Assembly: GCF_000471905.2 (NCBI RefSeq)
Contig: NW_006497023.1
Coordinates: 2,371,197-2,435,196 of the forward strand
Origin: Amborella trichopoda
Taxonomy: Eukaryota; Streptophyta; Magnoliopsida; Amborellales; Amborellaceae
Length of the DNA stretch: 64,000 nt
Direction of reading: 5' to 3'
The translations under genes were made by a program, and so were the position numbers. Under the pieces are notes generated by a model, which saw nothing but the letters and a program-made list of their open reading frames with translations, had not been told where the DNA came from and made no database searches. Numbering within the stretch: position 1 is the first letter of the stretch; each line of letters starts with the position of its first letter. This document shows positions 12,001-26,290 of this stretch, one piece after another.

Positions 12001-15000
12001 GCATGATCCTAAACTACTCAGCCTGAATTTATCCTGCATGAAACTTAACGGCTCAGCCTTAGTCCATACTGTGGGACCCTAAACTGCTCAGCCTCGATCA
12101 ACTCTACCGGACCTTAAACTACTCAGCTTCAGCCTCGGTCCGTACTGCCGAGGCCTAAATTGCTGAACCTCAGTCCATACAACCTGACCCTAAACTACTC
12201 AGCATCAGTCCATAATGCATGATCCTAAAATGCACAGCTTCGGTCCATACCGCATGAGCCTAAACTGCTCAGCCTCGGTCCACACAGCATGACCCAAAAC
12301 CTCTCATCCTCGGTTCACACTCCATGACCCTAAACTGTACAGCCTCAGTCCATACAGAATGACCCTAAACTACTGTATCTTGGTCCACACTGCATGACCC
12401 TTAACTTCGCAACTTTAGCTCACACTGCATGACCCTAAACGTCACAGCCTCGGTCCATACAATATGACTCTACACTGCTCCGCCTCAGTCCGTATTACAT
12501 GACCTTAAACTGTTCAGCCTCGGTCCATACTGCAAGACTCTAATCTTCTCAACCTCGGTCCATACTACAAGACCCCAATCTTCTCAACCTAGGTCCTTAC
12601 TGCAAGACCCTAAACTGCTCAGCCTCAGTCCATACTGCATGACCCTAAGTTTCTTAAACTCGACTTATACTCGATGACCGTATACTGCTCAACCTCGGTC
12701 CACAATGCATGACCTTAAACTTCTAAGCCTCGATCCACTCTACATAGTCTTGAACCGCTTGGCCTTGGTCCATAATGCATGAACCTAAACTGCTAAGACT
12801 CAATCCACACTACATGGCCTTGAACGACTGAGCCTCGGTCCATACTATAAAACCCTAAACTGTTCAGCCTCAGCACATACTTCTTGACCCTAAACTGCTC
12901 AGTATCGTTTCTTACTGCATAACATTAAACTACTAAGCCGTGGTCCATACTGCATGACCCTAAACTGAGCAGCCTTGGTCCATATCCATACTGCATGACC
13001 CTAAACTGCTCACCCTCGGTCAATAGCCTCGGTCCATACTTAATGACCAAAAACTCCTCAGCCTAGGTACATACTGCATGACCTTAAACAACTTCGGTGT
13101 GCTCCATAATGTGGGACCCTAAACTGCTCAGCCTCGATCCATACTGCATGAGCCTAAAATGCTCAGCATCGGTCCATACTGCATGAGCCTAAACTGCTCA
13201 GCCTTGATCCACACGGCATGACCCAACACTGCTCATCCTCTTTTCAAATTGCATGACTCTAAACTGCTCAGCCTCAGTCAAGCAGCGCAACCTCAGTCCA
13301 CACTGCATGACCCTAAACTGCGCAACCTCAGTCCACACTGCATGACTCTAAACTCAGTCCATACCATACAACCCTAAATTGCTCTACCTCGATCCATACT
13401 GCCTGACCTAAAGCTGCTCTGCTTCAGTCCATACTGCATGACTTTAAACTACTCAGCCTTGGTTCATACTGCATGACCCTAAATTGCTCAGGCTCGGTCC
13501 ACACTGCTTGTCTGCTCAGTCTTGGTTCATGCTGCATGACGCTTAACCTCTTAGCCTCGGTCCATACTGCAAGACCCTTATCTGCTTAGCCTCGGTACGT
13601 AATTCATGACCCTAAACTACTCAGCCTTGGCCCATACTGTAGCACCCTACACTGCTCAGCCTCGGTACATACTAAATGGCCCTAAGCCGCTCAGCCTAGG
13701 TCCTGACTGCATGACCCTAAACTACTCAGTGTTGGTCCATATTGCGTGAGCCTAAACATTCCAAACTCGATCCATACTTAATGACCCTTAACTGCACAGC
13801 CTCGGTCCGTACTGCATGACCATAACTGCTCACCCTCGGTCCATAATGCATAACACTAAACTGCTAAGCCTCGGACCGCGCTGCATGACCATAACTGCAC
13901 ATCCTCGGTCCATTCTTCATGACCTTAATCATCTCAGCCTCGGTCCACACTGCATGACCCTAAACTGCTCATCCTCGGCCCATACTGCATGACCTATAAC
14001 TGCTCAGTTTCGGTCCATATTGAAAGACCCTAAACTGCTCAGCCTCGGTCCATACTGCAAGACCCTATATTGCTCAGCCTTGATCCTTATTGCATGGCCC
14101 TAAACTACAATGCCTCAGTTCATACTGCATGACCCTTAACAGCTATGCCTAGGTCCGTACTGCATTACCCTATACTGCTCATCCTAGGTCCATACTGCAT
14201 GACCCTAAACTACTTAGGCTAGGTCCATACTGCATGATGGTAAACTACTCAGCCTCCGTCCATACTGCATGACCCAAAACAGCTCAGCCTCGGTCCATAC
14301 TGCATGACCCTAAACATCTCAAGCTCGATCTATAAAACTGCTCAGCCTCTGTCCATACTGCATGACCCTAAAGTGCTCAGCCTCGGTCAATACTCCATTA
14401 CCCTAAACAGCTCAGCCTCTGTCCATACTGCATGACCCTAAACTACTCAGCCTCAGTCCATACGGCATGACCGTCCACTGCTCAGCCTCGATCCATACTG
14501 CACCCTAAACTACTTAGGCTCAGTCCATATAGCATGATGCCAAACTACTCATCCTCGGTGCATACTGCATGAGCCTAAAATGCTCAGCGTCGGTCCATAC
14601 TGCCTGAGCTTAAACGGCTCAGCCTCGGTTCACACTGCAGGACCCAACACTGCCCATCCTCTTTTCATAATGCATGACCCTAAACTGCTCCGCCTCGGTC
14701 CATATTGAATGACCCTAAATTGCCCAACCTCAGTCCACACTGCATGACCCTAAACGGTGCAACCTTAGTCCACAACCCTGAACTGCTCAGCCTCGGTCTA
14801 TACCGTATGACCCGAAACTGCTCTACCTGAATCCATATTGCACGACTCTAGACTGCTCTGCCTCTGTCCATACAGCATGACCCTAAACTGCTCAGCCTCG
14901 ATACATATTGCATGACCCTAAACTGCACAATCTCGGTGCACACTGCATGACCCTAAATTTCTCAGCCTCGGTTCTTGCTGCATGACCGTTAACTGTTCAG

Positions 15001-18000
15001 CCTCGTTACATACTGCAAGTCCCTAATCTTCTCAGCCTCAGTCCATACTTCATGACCTCAGCCAAGGTCAGTATTGCATGACCCTAAACTACTCAGCTTC
15101 AATCCATACTGCATGACCCTAAGCTTCTCAGCCTCGATTTAAACTCTATGACCCCAAACGGCTCAGCCTCGATCCATACTCCATGACCCTAAATTGCTCA
15201 GGCTCGGTCCATATAGCATGCGCCTAAACTGCTCTGCCTTAGTCCATACTGCATGACTTTAAACTGCACAGTCTCAGTACATAATGCATGACCCTTAACT
15301 GCTCAGCCTCAGTTCATGCTGCATGACCCTAAACAGCTCAGCCTCGGTCCCTACTGCAGGGCCCTTATCTGCTCAGCCTTGGTTCATACCTCATGATCGT
15401 AAACTGCTAAGCATATGTCCTTATCTCAAGACCCTAAACTGCTCAGCCTCGATACATACTGCATGACACTAAACTTCCCAAGCTCAGTCCTTACTACATG
15501 ACCCTAAACTACTTAGCCACGGTTTACATTGCATGACCCTAAACTCTGCAGCCTCAGTCCATACTGCATGACCCTTAAATGCATAGCCTCGGTCCATACT
15601 GTTGACCCTAAACTGCTCACCCTGGGTCCCTAATGCATGACCCTAAAATGCTAACCCTTGGTCCACACTACATGATCATAAACTGCTCAGCCCCAGTCTA
15701 AACTGCATTACCCTAAACTGCTCAGCCTCGATCAATATTGCATGACCCTAAACATCTCAGTCTCGATTCACACTCTATGACCCGAAAAAACCCAGCCTCA
15801 GTCTAGACAACAATACCCTAAACGGCTCGGCCTCGGTCCAAACTGAATGACTCTAAACTGCCGAGCCTCAGTCCATACTGCATCACCATTAACTGCACAA
15901 TATCGCGCTACATTACACAACCCTAAATTTCTCAACCTCCGTCCATACCGTATGACCCTAAATTGCTTAGCCTCGATCTATACGGAATGACCCTAAACTG
16001 CTCTACCTCAGTCCATACGGCAAGCCTTAGTACATACTGCATAACATTAAACTTCTCAAGCTCAATCCATACTGCATGACCCTATACCGCTCAGCCTCAG
16101 TCCATACTGAATGACCCTAAACTACTTAGGCTCCCCCCATAATGCGAGACCCTAAACTACTCAGCCTTGGTCCATACTACATGTAAACTGCTCAGCCTAA
16201 ATCCATACTGAATGACCCTAAACTTCTCAGACTCGATCCATATAGCATGACCCCAAACTGCTCAGCCTCGGTCCACACTGCATGATCCTAAAATGCTCAG
16301 CCTCGGTCCATACTGCATGAGCCTAAACTGCTTAGCCTCGATCGTCACTGCATGACTCAAAATTGCTCATCCTCGGTTCACACTGTATGACCAATACTAA
16401 ATGGCCCTAAACAGCGCAACCTCAGTCCACACTGCGTGACCCTAAACTACGCAACCTCAGTCCACACTGCATGACCCTAAACTACTCTGCCTCTGACCAT
16501 ACCGTATGACCCTGAATTGCATTGCCTCAGTCCATACTGCACCACCCTAAACTGTGCTCCATCAGTCCATTTTGCATGACCTTAAATTGCTCAGCCTCTG
16601 CCCATATTTCAAGACCCTATGGTTATCAGCCTCGATTTATACTCCATGACATAAACAGCTCAGCCTCGATCGATGCTGAATGACCTTAAACTTCTCAGCC
16701 TCGGTCCACACTGCATGATCCTAAAATGCTCAGCCTTGGTCCAGACTGCATGAGCCTAAACTGCTCAGCCTCGATCCTCACTGCATGACTCAAAACTGCT
16801 CATCGTCGGTTCACAATGCATGACCAATACTAAATGTCCCTAAACAGCACACACTACGTGACCCTAAACTATGCAACCTCAATCCACACTGCATGACCCT
16901 AAACTGTCGCCTCAAACCATACCGTATGACCCTGAACTGCCTTGCCTCAGTCCATACTGCACCACCCTAAACTGTGCTCCATCAGTCCATACTGCATGAC
17001 CTTAAACTTCTTAGCCTCGGTACATACTGCAAGACCCTAAACTGCTCAGGCTCGGTCCATACTACGTAACCCTAAGCCGTTCAGCCTCGATTCATGTTGC
17101 ATGACCCTTAACTGCTCAGCCTTAGTTCCTATTACAAGGCTCATTTCTACTCAATTGCGGTCCATACTTCATGACCCTAAACTTCTCAGCCTAGGTTCTT
17201 ATTTCAAGACTCTAAACTGCTCCGCATCGGTACATACAGCATGACCCTAAACTGCTCAGCCTTGGTCCTTACTGCATGACCCTAAACTACTCAGCCTCGG
17301 TTTATATTGCATTACCCTTAACTGCACGGCCTCGGTCCATATTGCATGACCCTAAACTACTCACCCTCGATCCATAATGCATGACCCAAAATTGTAAAGC
17401 CTCGGTCCAAACTGCAAGACCATAAACTGCTCAGCCTCGGTCCTAACTGCATGACCCTTAACTCCTCAGCCTCGGTCCATACTGCATGACCCTAAACTGC
17501 TCAGCCTCGTTCCTTACTACATGACCCTAAACTACTCAGCCTCAGTTTATATTGCATTACCCTTAACTGTACGGCCTCAGTCCATATTGCATGACAATAA
17601 ACTGCTCACCCTCGATCCATAATGCATGACCCTAAACTGCAAAGCCTCGGTCCAAACTGCGTGATGATAAACTGCTCAGCCTCGGTCTTAATTGTATGAC
17701 CCTAAACTGCTCACCCTCTGTTCATACGGCATGTCCCTAAACATCTCAGTCTCGATCCACAGTGCATGACCCTAAACATCTCAGCCTCGGTCTAGACTGC
17801 TAGACTTTAAAATGCTCAGTCTCGTTCCAAACTGAATGACCATAAATTGCTCTGCCTAGGTCCTTACTGCATGACCCTAAACTGTATAGCCACGATACAT
17901 CTTGCAAGACCCAAACTGCTCTGCCTTGGTCCTTACTGCATAACCCTAAACTACTCAGCCTCGCTCCATACTGCATGACCCTAAACATTGCAGCCTCGGT

Positions 18001-20339
18001 CCATACTGCATGACCCTAGACTGTACTGCCTCAATCCATACTGCATGACCATACACTCCACATCCTCTGTCCATACTGCAACATCCTAAGCTTCACAACG
18101 TCGATTTATTCTCCATGACCCTAAACTGTTTAACCTCGATCCATACTGCATCACCCTAAATGCCTCAGGATCGGTGCATATAGCATGACCCTAAACTGCT
18201 CAGCCTCGGTCCATACTGCATAAGCCTAAATTCTCAGCCTCGGTCTATACTGCATGGGCCTAAACTGCTCAGCCTCGATCCACACTGCATGACCCAAAAC
18301 TTCTCATCCTCGGATCACACTGCATGACCCTTAACTGCTCAGCCTCAGTCAATACTGAATGACCCTAAACAGCGCAACCTGAGTCCACTCTGCCTGACCC
18401 TTAACAACACATCTTCAGTCCACACTGCATGACCCTAAACTACTTAGCCTCGGTTTATATTGCATAACCCTTAAACTGGACGGCCTCGGTCCATATTGCA
18501 TGACCCTAAACTGCTCACCCACGATCCATAATGCATGACCGTAAACTGCAAAGCCTAGGTCCAAACTGCATGACCATAAACTGCTCAGCCTCCGTCTTAA
18601 CTGTATGACCCTAAACTGCTCAGCCCCGGTCCATACTACATGACCCTAAACATCTCAGTCTCGGTCCACCCTGCATGACCCTAAACATCTTAGCCTCGGT
18701 CTAGACTCCAAGACTTAAAAAATCTCAGCCTAGGTCCTTACATCATGACTCTAAACTGCACAGTCACAGTACATACTGCATGACCCTTAACTGCTCTGCC
18801 TTGGTCCTTACTTCATAACCTTAATCAGCTAGGCCTCGGTCAATACTTCATGACTCAAAACTGCTCAGCCTAGGTCCTTATTGCAAGACCCTAACTTTCT
18901 CAGCCTTAGTACATACTGCAAGACCCTAACTTGCTCGGCCTAGATCCTTACTGCATGACCTTAAACTACGCAGCCTCGGTCCGTACCGCATGTCCCTAAA
19001 CTGTGCAGCCTTAGTCGATCCTGCATGACCGTAAACATTACAGCCTCAGTCCATAATGCATGACCCTAAACATTTAAGCCTCTTTCCACACTGCGTGGCC
19101 ATAAATTGCTCAGCCTCGGTCCACATTGTATGACCCAAAATGACTCAACCTCAGTCTAGACAACAAGACCCTAAACGGCTAAGACTCGGTCCAAACAGAA
19201 TGACTCTAAACTGCTCAGCCTCAGTCCATACTGCATCACCATTAACTGCGCAACATCATGCTACATTGCATAACGCTAAACTGCTTAGCCTCGGTCCATA
19301 CCGTATGACCCTAAATTGCTTAGCCTAGATCTATCTTGAATGACCCTAAACTGCTCTACCTCAGTCCATACTGCAGGCCCCTAAACTGCTCAGCCTCAAA
19401 ACATGCTGCATAACCTTAAACTTCTCAGGTTCGGTCCATACTGAATGACCCTATACCGCTCAGCCTCAGTCCATACTGAATAACCCTAAACTACTTAGGC
19501 TTCCTTCATAATGCGAGACCCTAAATGGCTCAACCTTGGTCCATACCACATGTAAACTGCTCAGCCTAGGTCTCTAGTACAAGACCCTAAACTATGCAGC
19601 CTCGATCCATACTGCATGACCCTAAACTGTAAAGCCTCAGTCCATACTGCATGACCATAAACTGCTCAGCCTCTGTCCATATTTCATGACCCTATGATTA
19701 TTAGCCTCGATTTATGCTCCATGACATAAATTGCTCAGCCTCGATCCATACTGCGTGACCCTAAACTTCTCTAGCTCAGTCCATATATCATGACCCTAAA
19801 CTGCTCAGACTCGGTCCACACTGCATGATCCTAAAATGCTCAGCCTTGGTACATATGCATGAGCTTAAACCACTCAGCCTCGGTCCACACTGCATGACTC
19901 AAAACTGCTCATCCTCGGTTCACACTGCATGACCCTAAATAGCTCCGCCTCGGACCATACCGTATGACCCTAAACTGCCTTGCCTTAGTCCATACTACAC
20001 GACCCCAAACTGCGCTCCCTCAGTCCATACTGCATAAGCTTAAACTGCTTAGCCTTGGTACATACTGCATGACCCTATACTGCTCAGGCACGATCCATAC
20101 TACGTTACCCAAACCGCTCAGCCTCTGTTCATGTTGCATGACCCTTAACTGCTCAGCCTCGGTCCTTATTACAAGGCCCTTATCTGCTCAGCTGCGGTCC
20201 ATACTTCGTGACCCTAAACAGCTCAGCCTATGTCTATATTTCAAGACCCTAAACTGCTCCGCATCGATACATACAATATGACCCTAAACTGCTCCGCATA
20301 GATACATACAATATGACCCTAAACTGCTCAGCCTCGATC

Positions 20340-20580
20340 CTTACTGCATGACCCTAAACTGCTCAATCTCGATCCATACTCCATGACCCTAAACTCCTCA
20401 GGCTAGGTCCATATAGCTTGACCCTAAACTGCTCAGCCTCGGTCCATACTGCAGGAGCCTAAATTGGTCAATTTCGATCCATACTGCATGAGCCTAAATT
20501 GCTCAGCCTCAATCCAAATGTAATGACCCTAAACTGCCTAGCTTAGGTACTTACAGCATGACCCTAAATTGCGCAGCCTC
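20340..20580 (-). repeat. Segment duplicated 1680 bp downstream (partner 22020-22260)
   Basis: A run of seven monomers, including the distinctive GCAGGAGCCTAAATTGG variant at 20451, reappears at 22131, exactly 1680 bp away, which is 48 x 35 bp. The shared rare variants in the same order show a block copy rather than independent mutation. Confidence 0.85.
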
Positions 20581-20596
20581 GGTACATACTGCACTG

Positions 20597-21560
20597 CATG
20601 ACCCTAAACTGTGCAACCTCAGTCCACACTGCATGACCCTTAACTGCTCAGCCTCGGGGCATACAATACGACTCTAAACTGCTCTGCCTCGGTCCATAAT
20701 GCATGAATTTAAACTGCTCTGCCTCAGTCCACGTTGCATGACCCTAAACTACTCAGCCTCGGTACATACTGCATGATCCTAATCTGCTCAGGATCGGTCC
20801 ATACTGTACGACCCTAAACTGCGCAACCTCGATTCATGCTGCATAACTGATAACTGCTCGGACGCGGTCCATACAGCAAGACCCTAATCTGCACACCCTA
20901 GGTCCATACATCATGACCCTAACTGCTCAGCCTAAGTCCTTATTGTAAGACCTTAAACCCCTCAGCCTCGATACATACTGCATGACCCTAAATTGCTCAA
21001 CCTCGGTCCTTACTGCATGACCCTAAACTACTCCGCCTCGATCCATACTACATGACCCTAAATAGTGCAGCCTCAGTCAATACTGCGTTACCCTAAATTT
21101 TACATCCTCGGTCCATTATGCACGACCCTAAACATCTAAGCCTCGTTCCAAACTGCATGACCATAAACGGCTCAGCCTCGGTCCATACTGCATGGCCCTA
21201 AACTTCTCAGCCTCGATCCATACTGCATGACCTTAAACATCTCAGCCTAAGTCCAAACTGCATGACCCTAAACCTTGCAGCCTCGGTCTAGACAGCAAGA
21301 CCCTAAACGGCTCAGCTTGGGTCCAAATGTAATGACCCTAAACTGCTCTTCCTCGGTCCATACTGCATCACCATTAACAGCGCAACCTCATGCCACACTG
21401 CATGACCCAAAATTTATAAGCCTCGGTCTTTACCATATGACCGAAACTGCTCAGCCTCGGTCTGAACTACATTACCCTAAACTACTCTACCTCAATCTAT
21501 ACTGCACCACCCTAAAGTGCTCAGCCTTGTTCTTGCTTCATGACCCTAAACTTCTCAGCC
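20597..21560 (-). repeat. Segment duplicated 3233 bp downstream (partner 23830-24793)
   Basis: About 27 consecutive monomers recur with a constant offset of 3233 bp. Checked anchor pairs are ATACAATACG at 20661 and 23894, and AATGACCCTA at 21331 and 24564. Similarity fades but can still be followed beyond the stated end, to about 22.1 kb and 25.3 kb. The offset is not a multiple of 35, so the copied block includes monomer-length changes. Confidence 0.85.
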
Positions 21561-23829
21561 TAGGTCCTTACTGCAAGACCTTAAACTGCTCAGCCTCGGT
21601 CCATACTGCATCACCCAAAGCATCTTAGCCTCGATTTATACTCAATGACCGTATACTACTCAGCCAAGGTTCGTACACATAGCCATAAGTTGTTCGGCCT
21701 AGGTCCATACCGCATGACCCTATACTGTCCAGCCTCGATCTACACTACATAGCCACGAACTGCTCGGGCTCGGTCCATAGCTCATGACCCTATACTGCTC
21801 AGCCTCAGTCCATACTGCATGACCCCAAACTTTTCAGCTTAGGTCCGCACTGTAAGACCATAAACTGCTCAACCTATGTCCAAACTGCATACCCTAAAGT
21901 ACTCAGTATATATTTATACTGCATGACCCTAAACTGTGTAGCCTCGGTCCATACTGCATGACCCTAAACTGCAGAGTCTCAGTCCATACTACATGACCCT
22001 ATACTGCTCAGCCTCGGTCCATACTGCATGACCCTAAACTGCTCAGTCTCGATCCATACTCCATGACCCTAAACTCCTCAGTCTAGGTCCATATAGCTTG
22101 ACCCTAAACTGCTCAGCCTCGATCCATACTGCAGGAGCCTAAATTGGTCAATTTCGATGCATACTGCATGAGCCTAAACTGCTCAGCCTCAATCCAAATG
22201 TAATGACCCTAAACTACCTAGCTTAGGTACTTACAGCATGACCCTAAATTGCGTAGCCTCAGTACATATTGCATGACCCTAAACTGCTCTACCTAGGTCC
22301 TAACTGCATAACCCTAAACTACTCAACCCTCGGTTCATACTACAAGACCTCAAATAATGTAGCTTGAATCCATCTTGTATGACCCAAACTGCACAGCCTC
22401 ATTCCATACTGCATGACCCTAAACTGCTCACCCTCGTTCCATAGTGCAAGACCCTAGACAGCTAAGCCTCGCTCCGCTCTACATGACCTTAAACCGCTCG
22501 GCCTTGGTCCACACTACATGACCGTAAACTACTCGGCCTCGGTCCATACTACATGACCTTAAAGAACTCAGCCTCGGTTCAGTTTGCATGAGCCTAAACT
22601 GCTCAGCCTCTGCTCACGCTGCATGACCCATAATGACTCAGCCTCTGTCCATACTGCATGACCCAAAAGTTCTCATCCTACGTCCATAGTGCATGACCCT
22701 ATACTGCTCAAGCTCGATCTATACTGCATGACCCTAAACTACATAGCATCGGTCCCTAAACTGCTTAGCCTTGGTCCATGCTGCATGACCTTAAACTGCT
22801 CTGCCTCGCTCCATACTGCACTATCTTAATTTGCTTAGCCTCGATACATACTGCATGACCCTAAACTGCTTTGGCTCGATTCATACTGCATGACCGTAAA
22901 CTGCTCATCCCCGGTTCATGCTGCATGAACCTTAACTGCTCAGCCTCAGTCCCTACCGCATTGCCCTTATCTACTCAGCCTCGATCCATACTGCGTGAGC
23001 CTAAACTGCTCAGCCTCGGTCCGTAGTGCATGATCCAAAACTGCTCATCCTCGGTTCACACTGCATCACCCTAAACTGCTCAGCCTCGGTCCATGCTGAA
23101 TGACCCAAAACTGTGCAAACCTCAGTTCACACTGCATGACCGTAAACTGCTTAGCCTCCGTCCATATTGAATGAACCTAAAATGTGCAGTCTCAGTCCAC
23201 ACTGCATGACCCTAAACTCCACAACCTCATTCCACACTGCATGACCTTAAACTGCTCAAACTTGGTCCATACCGCATGACCCTAAACTGCTCTGCCTCTG
23301 TCCATAGTGCACGATCCTAACCTAAAATGCCTTAGTCCATACTGCATGACCCTAAAAAACTAGCCTCGGTCGTTACAGCAAGACCCAAATCTGCTTTGCC
23401 TCAAACCATACATCATGACCCAAAAATGCTTAACTTAGTCCTTATTGTAAGACCCTAAACTGCTCAGCTTAGTCCTTATTGTAAGACCCTAAACTGCTCA
23501 ACCTTGTTCCATACTGCATGACCGTAAGCTCCTTAGCCTCGATTTATTCTCCACGACCTTAAACTTCTCAGCCTCGATCCATACTGCATGACCCTAAACT
23601 GCTCAAGTTTGATCCGTACAACAGGACCCTAAACTACTTAGCCTCAATCTACATGGCATGAGCCTAAAATGCTTTGCTTCGATCCCTACTGCATGAGCTA
23701 AACTGCTCAGCCTCGGTACACACTACATGCCACAAAAATGTTGATCCTCGGTTCACACTGCATGACCTAAACTGCTCAGCCTCGATCCATAATGAATGCC
23801 CCAAAACTGCGCAACCTCAGTCCACACTG

Positions 23830-24793
23830 CATGACCCTAAACTGTGCAACCTCTGTCCACACTGCATGACCCTTAACTGCTCAGCCTCGGTGCATACAAT
23901 ACGACTCTAAACTGCTCTGCCTCGGTCCATAATGCATGAATTTAAACTGCTCTGCCTCAGTCCATATTGCATGACCCTAAACTGCTCAGCCTCGGTACAT
24001 ACTGCATGATCCTAAACTGCTCAGGATCGGTCCGTACTGTATGACCCAAAACTGCGCAACCTTGATTCATGCTGCATACCTATTAACTGCTCGGCCGCGG
24101 TCCATACAGCAAGACCCTAATCTGCACACCCTATATCCATACATTATGACCCTAACTACTCAGCCTAAGTCCTTATTGTAAGACCTTAAACTCCTCAGCC
24201 TCGATACATACTGCATGACCCTAAATTGCTCAACCTCGGTCCTTACTGCATGACCCTAAACTACTCTGCCTCAATCCATACTACATGACCCTAAACAGTG
24301 CAGCCTCGGTCAATACATCGTGACCCTAAATTCTACAGCCTCGGTCCATTATGCATGATCCTGAACATCTAAGGCTCGTTCCACACTGCATGACCATAAA
24401 CTGCTCAGCCTTGGTCTGTACTGCATGGCCCTAAACTTCTCAGCCTCGATCCATACTGCATGACCTTAAACATCTCAGCCTAGGTCCAAACTGCATAACC
24501 CTAAACCTCGCAGCCTCGGTCTAGACAGCAAGACCCTAAACAGCTCAGCCTGGGTCCAAATGTAATGACCCTAAACTGCTCTTCCTCGGTCCATACTGCA
24601 TCACCATTAACAGCGCAACCTCATGCCACACTGCATGACCCAAAATTTATAAGCCTCGGTCTTTACCATATGACCGAAACTGCTCAGCCTCCGTCTGAAT
24701 TACAATACCCTAAACTACTCTACCTCAATCTATACTGCACCACCCTAAAGTGCTCAGCCTCTGTTCTTTCTTCATGACCCTAAACTTCTCAGC
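23830..24793 (-). repeat. Second copy of the 3233-bp-spaced satellite segment
   Basis: This is the partner of 20597-21560. Its rare monomer variants lie in the same order and at the same distances. It marks the youngest clearly visible large-scale amplification in the right block. Confidence 0.85.
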
Positions 24794-25742
24794 CTAGGTC
24801 CTTACTGCGAGACCCTAAACTGTTTAGCCTCGGTCCATACTGCATGACCTTAAGCTTCATGGCCTTGATATATACTCAATGACGGTGTACTACTCAGCCA
24901 AGGTCCAAACTACATAGCCATGAACTGCTCGGCCTCGGTCCATACCGCATGACCTTATACTATCCAGCCTCGGTCCACACTACATATGCATGAACCGCTC
25001 GGCCTCAATCCATATCGCACAACCCTATACTGCTCATCCTCAGTCCATACTACATGACCCTAAACTGTTCAGCCTAGGTCCGCGCTGTAAGACCCTAAAC
25101 TGCCTAGCCTCTTTCCATACTGGAGACCCTAAATTACACAACCTCTATTTGTACTGCATGACCCTAAACTGTACAGCCTCGATCCATACGACATGACCCT
25201 AAACTGTAGAGCCTCAGTCCAAACTACGTGACCCTAAACTGCTCAGCCTCGGTCCATACTGTATGGCCCTAAACTGCTCTTTCTTGATCCATACTGCATG
25301 ACCCTAAACTTCTCAGGCTCGGTCCATATAGCTTGACCCTAAATTGCTCGGCTTCGGTCCATACTGTGGGAGCCTAAAATGCTCAATCTCAATCCATACT
25401 GCACGAGCCTAAACTTGCTCAGCCTCTGTCCACACTCCATGACCAAAAACATCTCATCCTCAGTTCACACTGCACGACCCAAAACTGCTCAGCTTCGGTC
25501 AATACTGAATGACCATAAACGATGGAACCTCAGTCCACAGTGCATGACCTTAAACTATGCGACCTCAATCTACACTTCATGACCCCAAACTTCTCAGCCT
25601 CGGTCCATACCGTATGACCCTAAACTGCTTTGCCTTGGCCCATATTGTACGAGCCTAAACTGCTCTGCCTCAGTCCATACTGCATGATCGAAACTTGCTT
25701 AGCCTCGATACATACTGCATGACCCTAAACTGCTCAAGCTCG

Positions 25743-26290
25743 TTTTTAGTCTCTTCCAATGCCCTAACATATTTTGTTCTACAATAAAATCACAAGCTTT
25801 CTAGTTTGCTATATAAAAGTTTCTCCAACTTTTCTCTAGATTTTGAATCTATCCTCACAAATTAGCTGGAAGACATTTTGAGAGATGCTTGAAAGGCTTT
25901 ATAGCACAATAAAAGAAGGAAAAAATAAAAAATTATCACAATAGAAGTATGTTATTCTAAAGTATCATCATATTAAAAGCCTGTGACTCCAAATCAAGAG
26001 TCGAATACAAGTAAAAGGCTTGGCACATGCATATGCGATGTACACTTATAAATTTAAACTATATGTTGGTGGGATTGCTTTTTGCATTATATCTTACTAT
26101 ATTAAAAAGTATAGGTATAGAGAGTCAAAATATTGATCAAAATTAACAATCCCCAACATTATTCTTTGGGGCGGACAATCTAACCCTACGACCCAGGTTT
26201 TGAAACACTGGCTACTACTCTTTTTGTGAACATAACACTCACAATTTATTACTTGTCCAGCCTGTAACTACATTATATAACAAAACCAAA
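25743..26290. other. AT-rich junction, no gene seen
   Basis: Unique-looking AT-rich sequence lies between the end of the satellite and the first recognisable retroelement codons. I see no coding region, no LTR end and no primer-binding site, so the 5' part of the adjoining Ty3/gypsy element (gag, protease, 5' LTR) is missing here. Confidence 0.6.

Larger units (their letters stand above)
9004..25742 (-). repeat. 35-bp satellite array, right block (inverted orientation)
   Basis: The same satellite as the left block, read as its reverse complement on the + strand (core CTGCATGACCCTAAACTGC, then TCAGCCTCGGTCCATA). About 480 units follow without interruption. The array stops abruptly at about 25742, where it meets unrelated AT-rich DNA. 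Divergence between neighbouring monomers is substantial, while some distant segments match far better than neighbours do, which indicates segmental (higher-order) amplification. Open frames rich in Cys, Ser, His and Thr on the + strand are products of the repeat period, not genes. Confidence 0.97.

Noticed and set aside
254-25582. Many open frames of 60-118 codons in the satellite (for example 8190-8489 -, 19964-20281 +, 21275-21628 +)
   Set aside because: They arise because 35-bp monomers with few stops in some frames line up by chance. The proteins just repeat satellite-derived residues and have no start context or domain.
1-25742. Regular 35-bp periodicity resembling a CRISPR array
   Set aside because: The whole unit is repeated, with no unique spacers and no cas genes, and the context is clearly plant. 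It is a satellite.
1-25742. Interstitial telomere
   Set aside because: TTTAGGG occurs only once per 35 bp and never in tandem, so this is not telomeric DNA.
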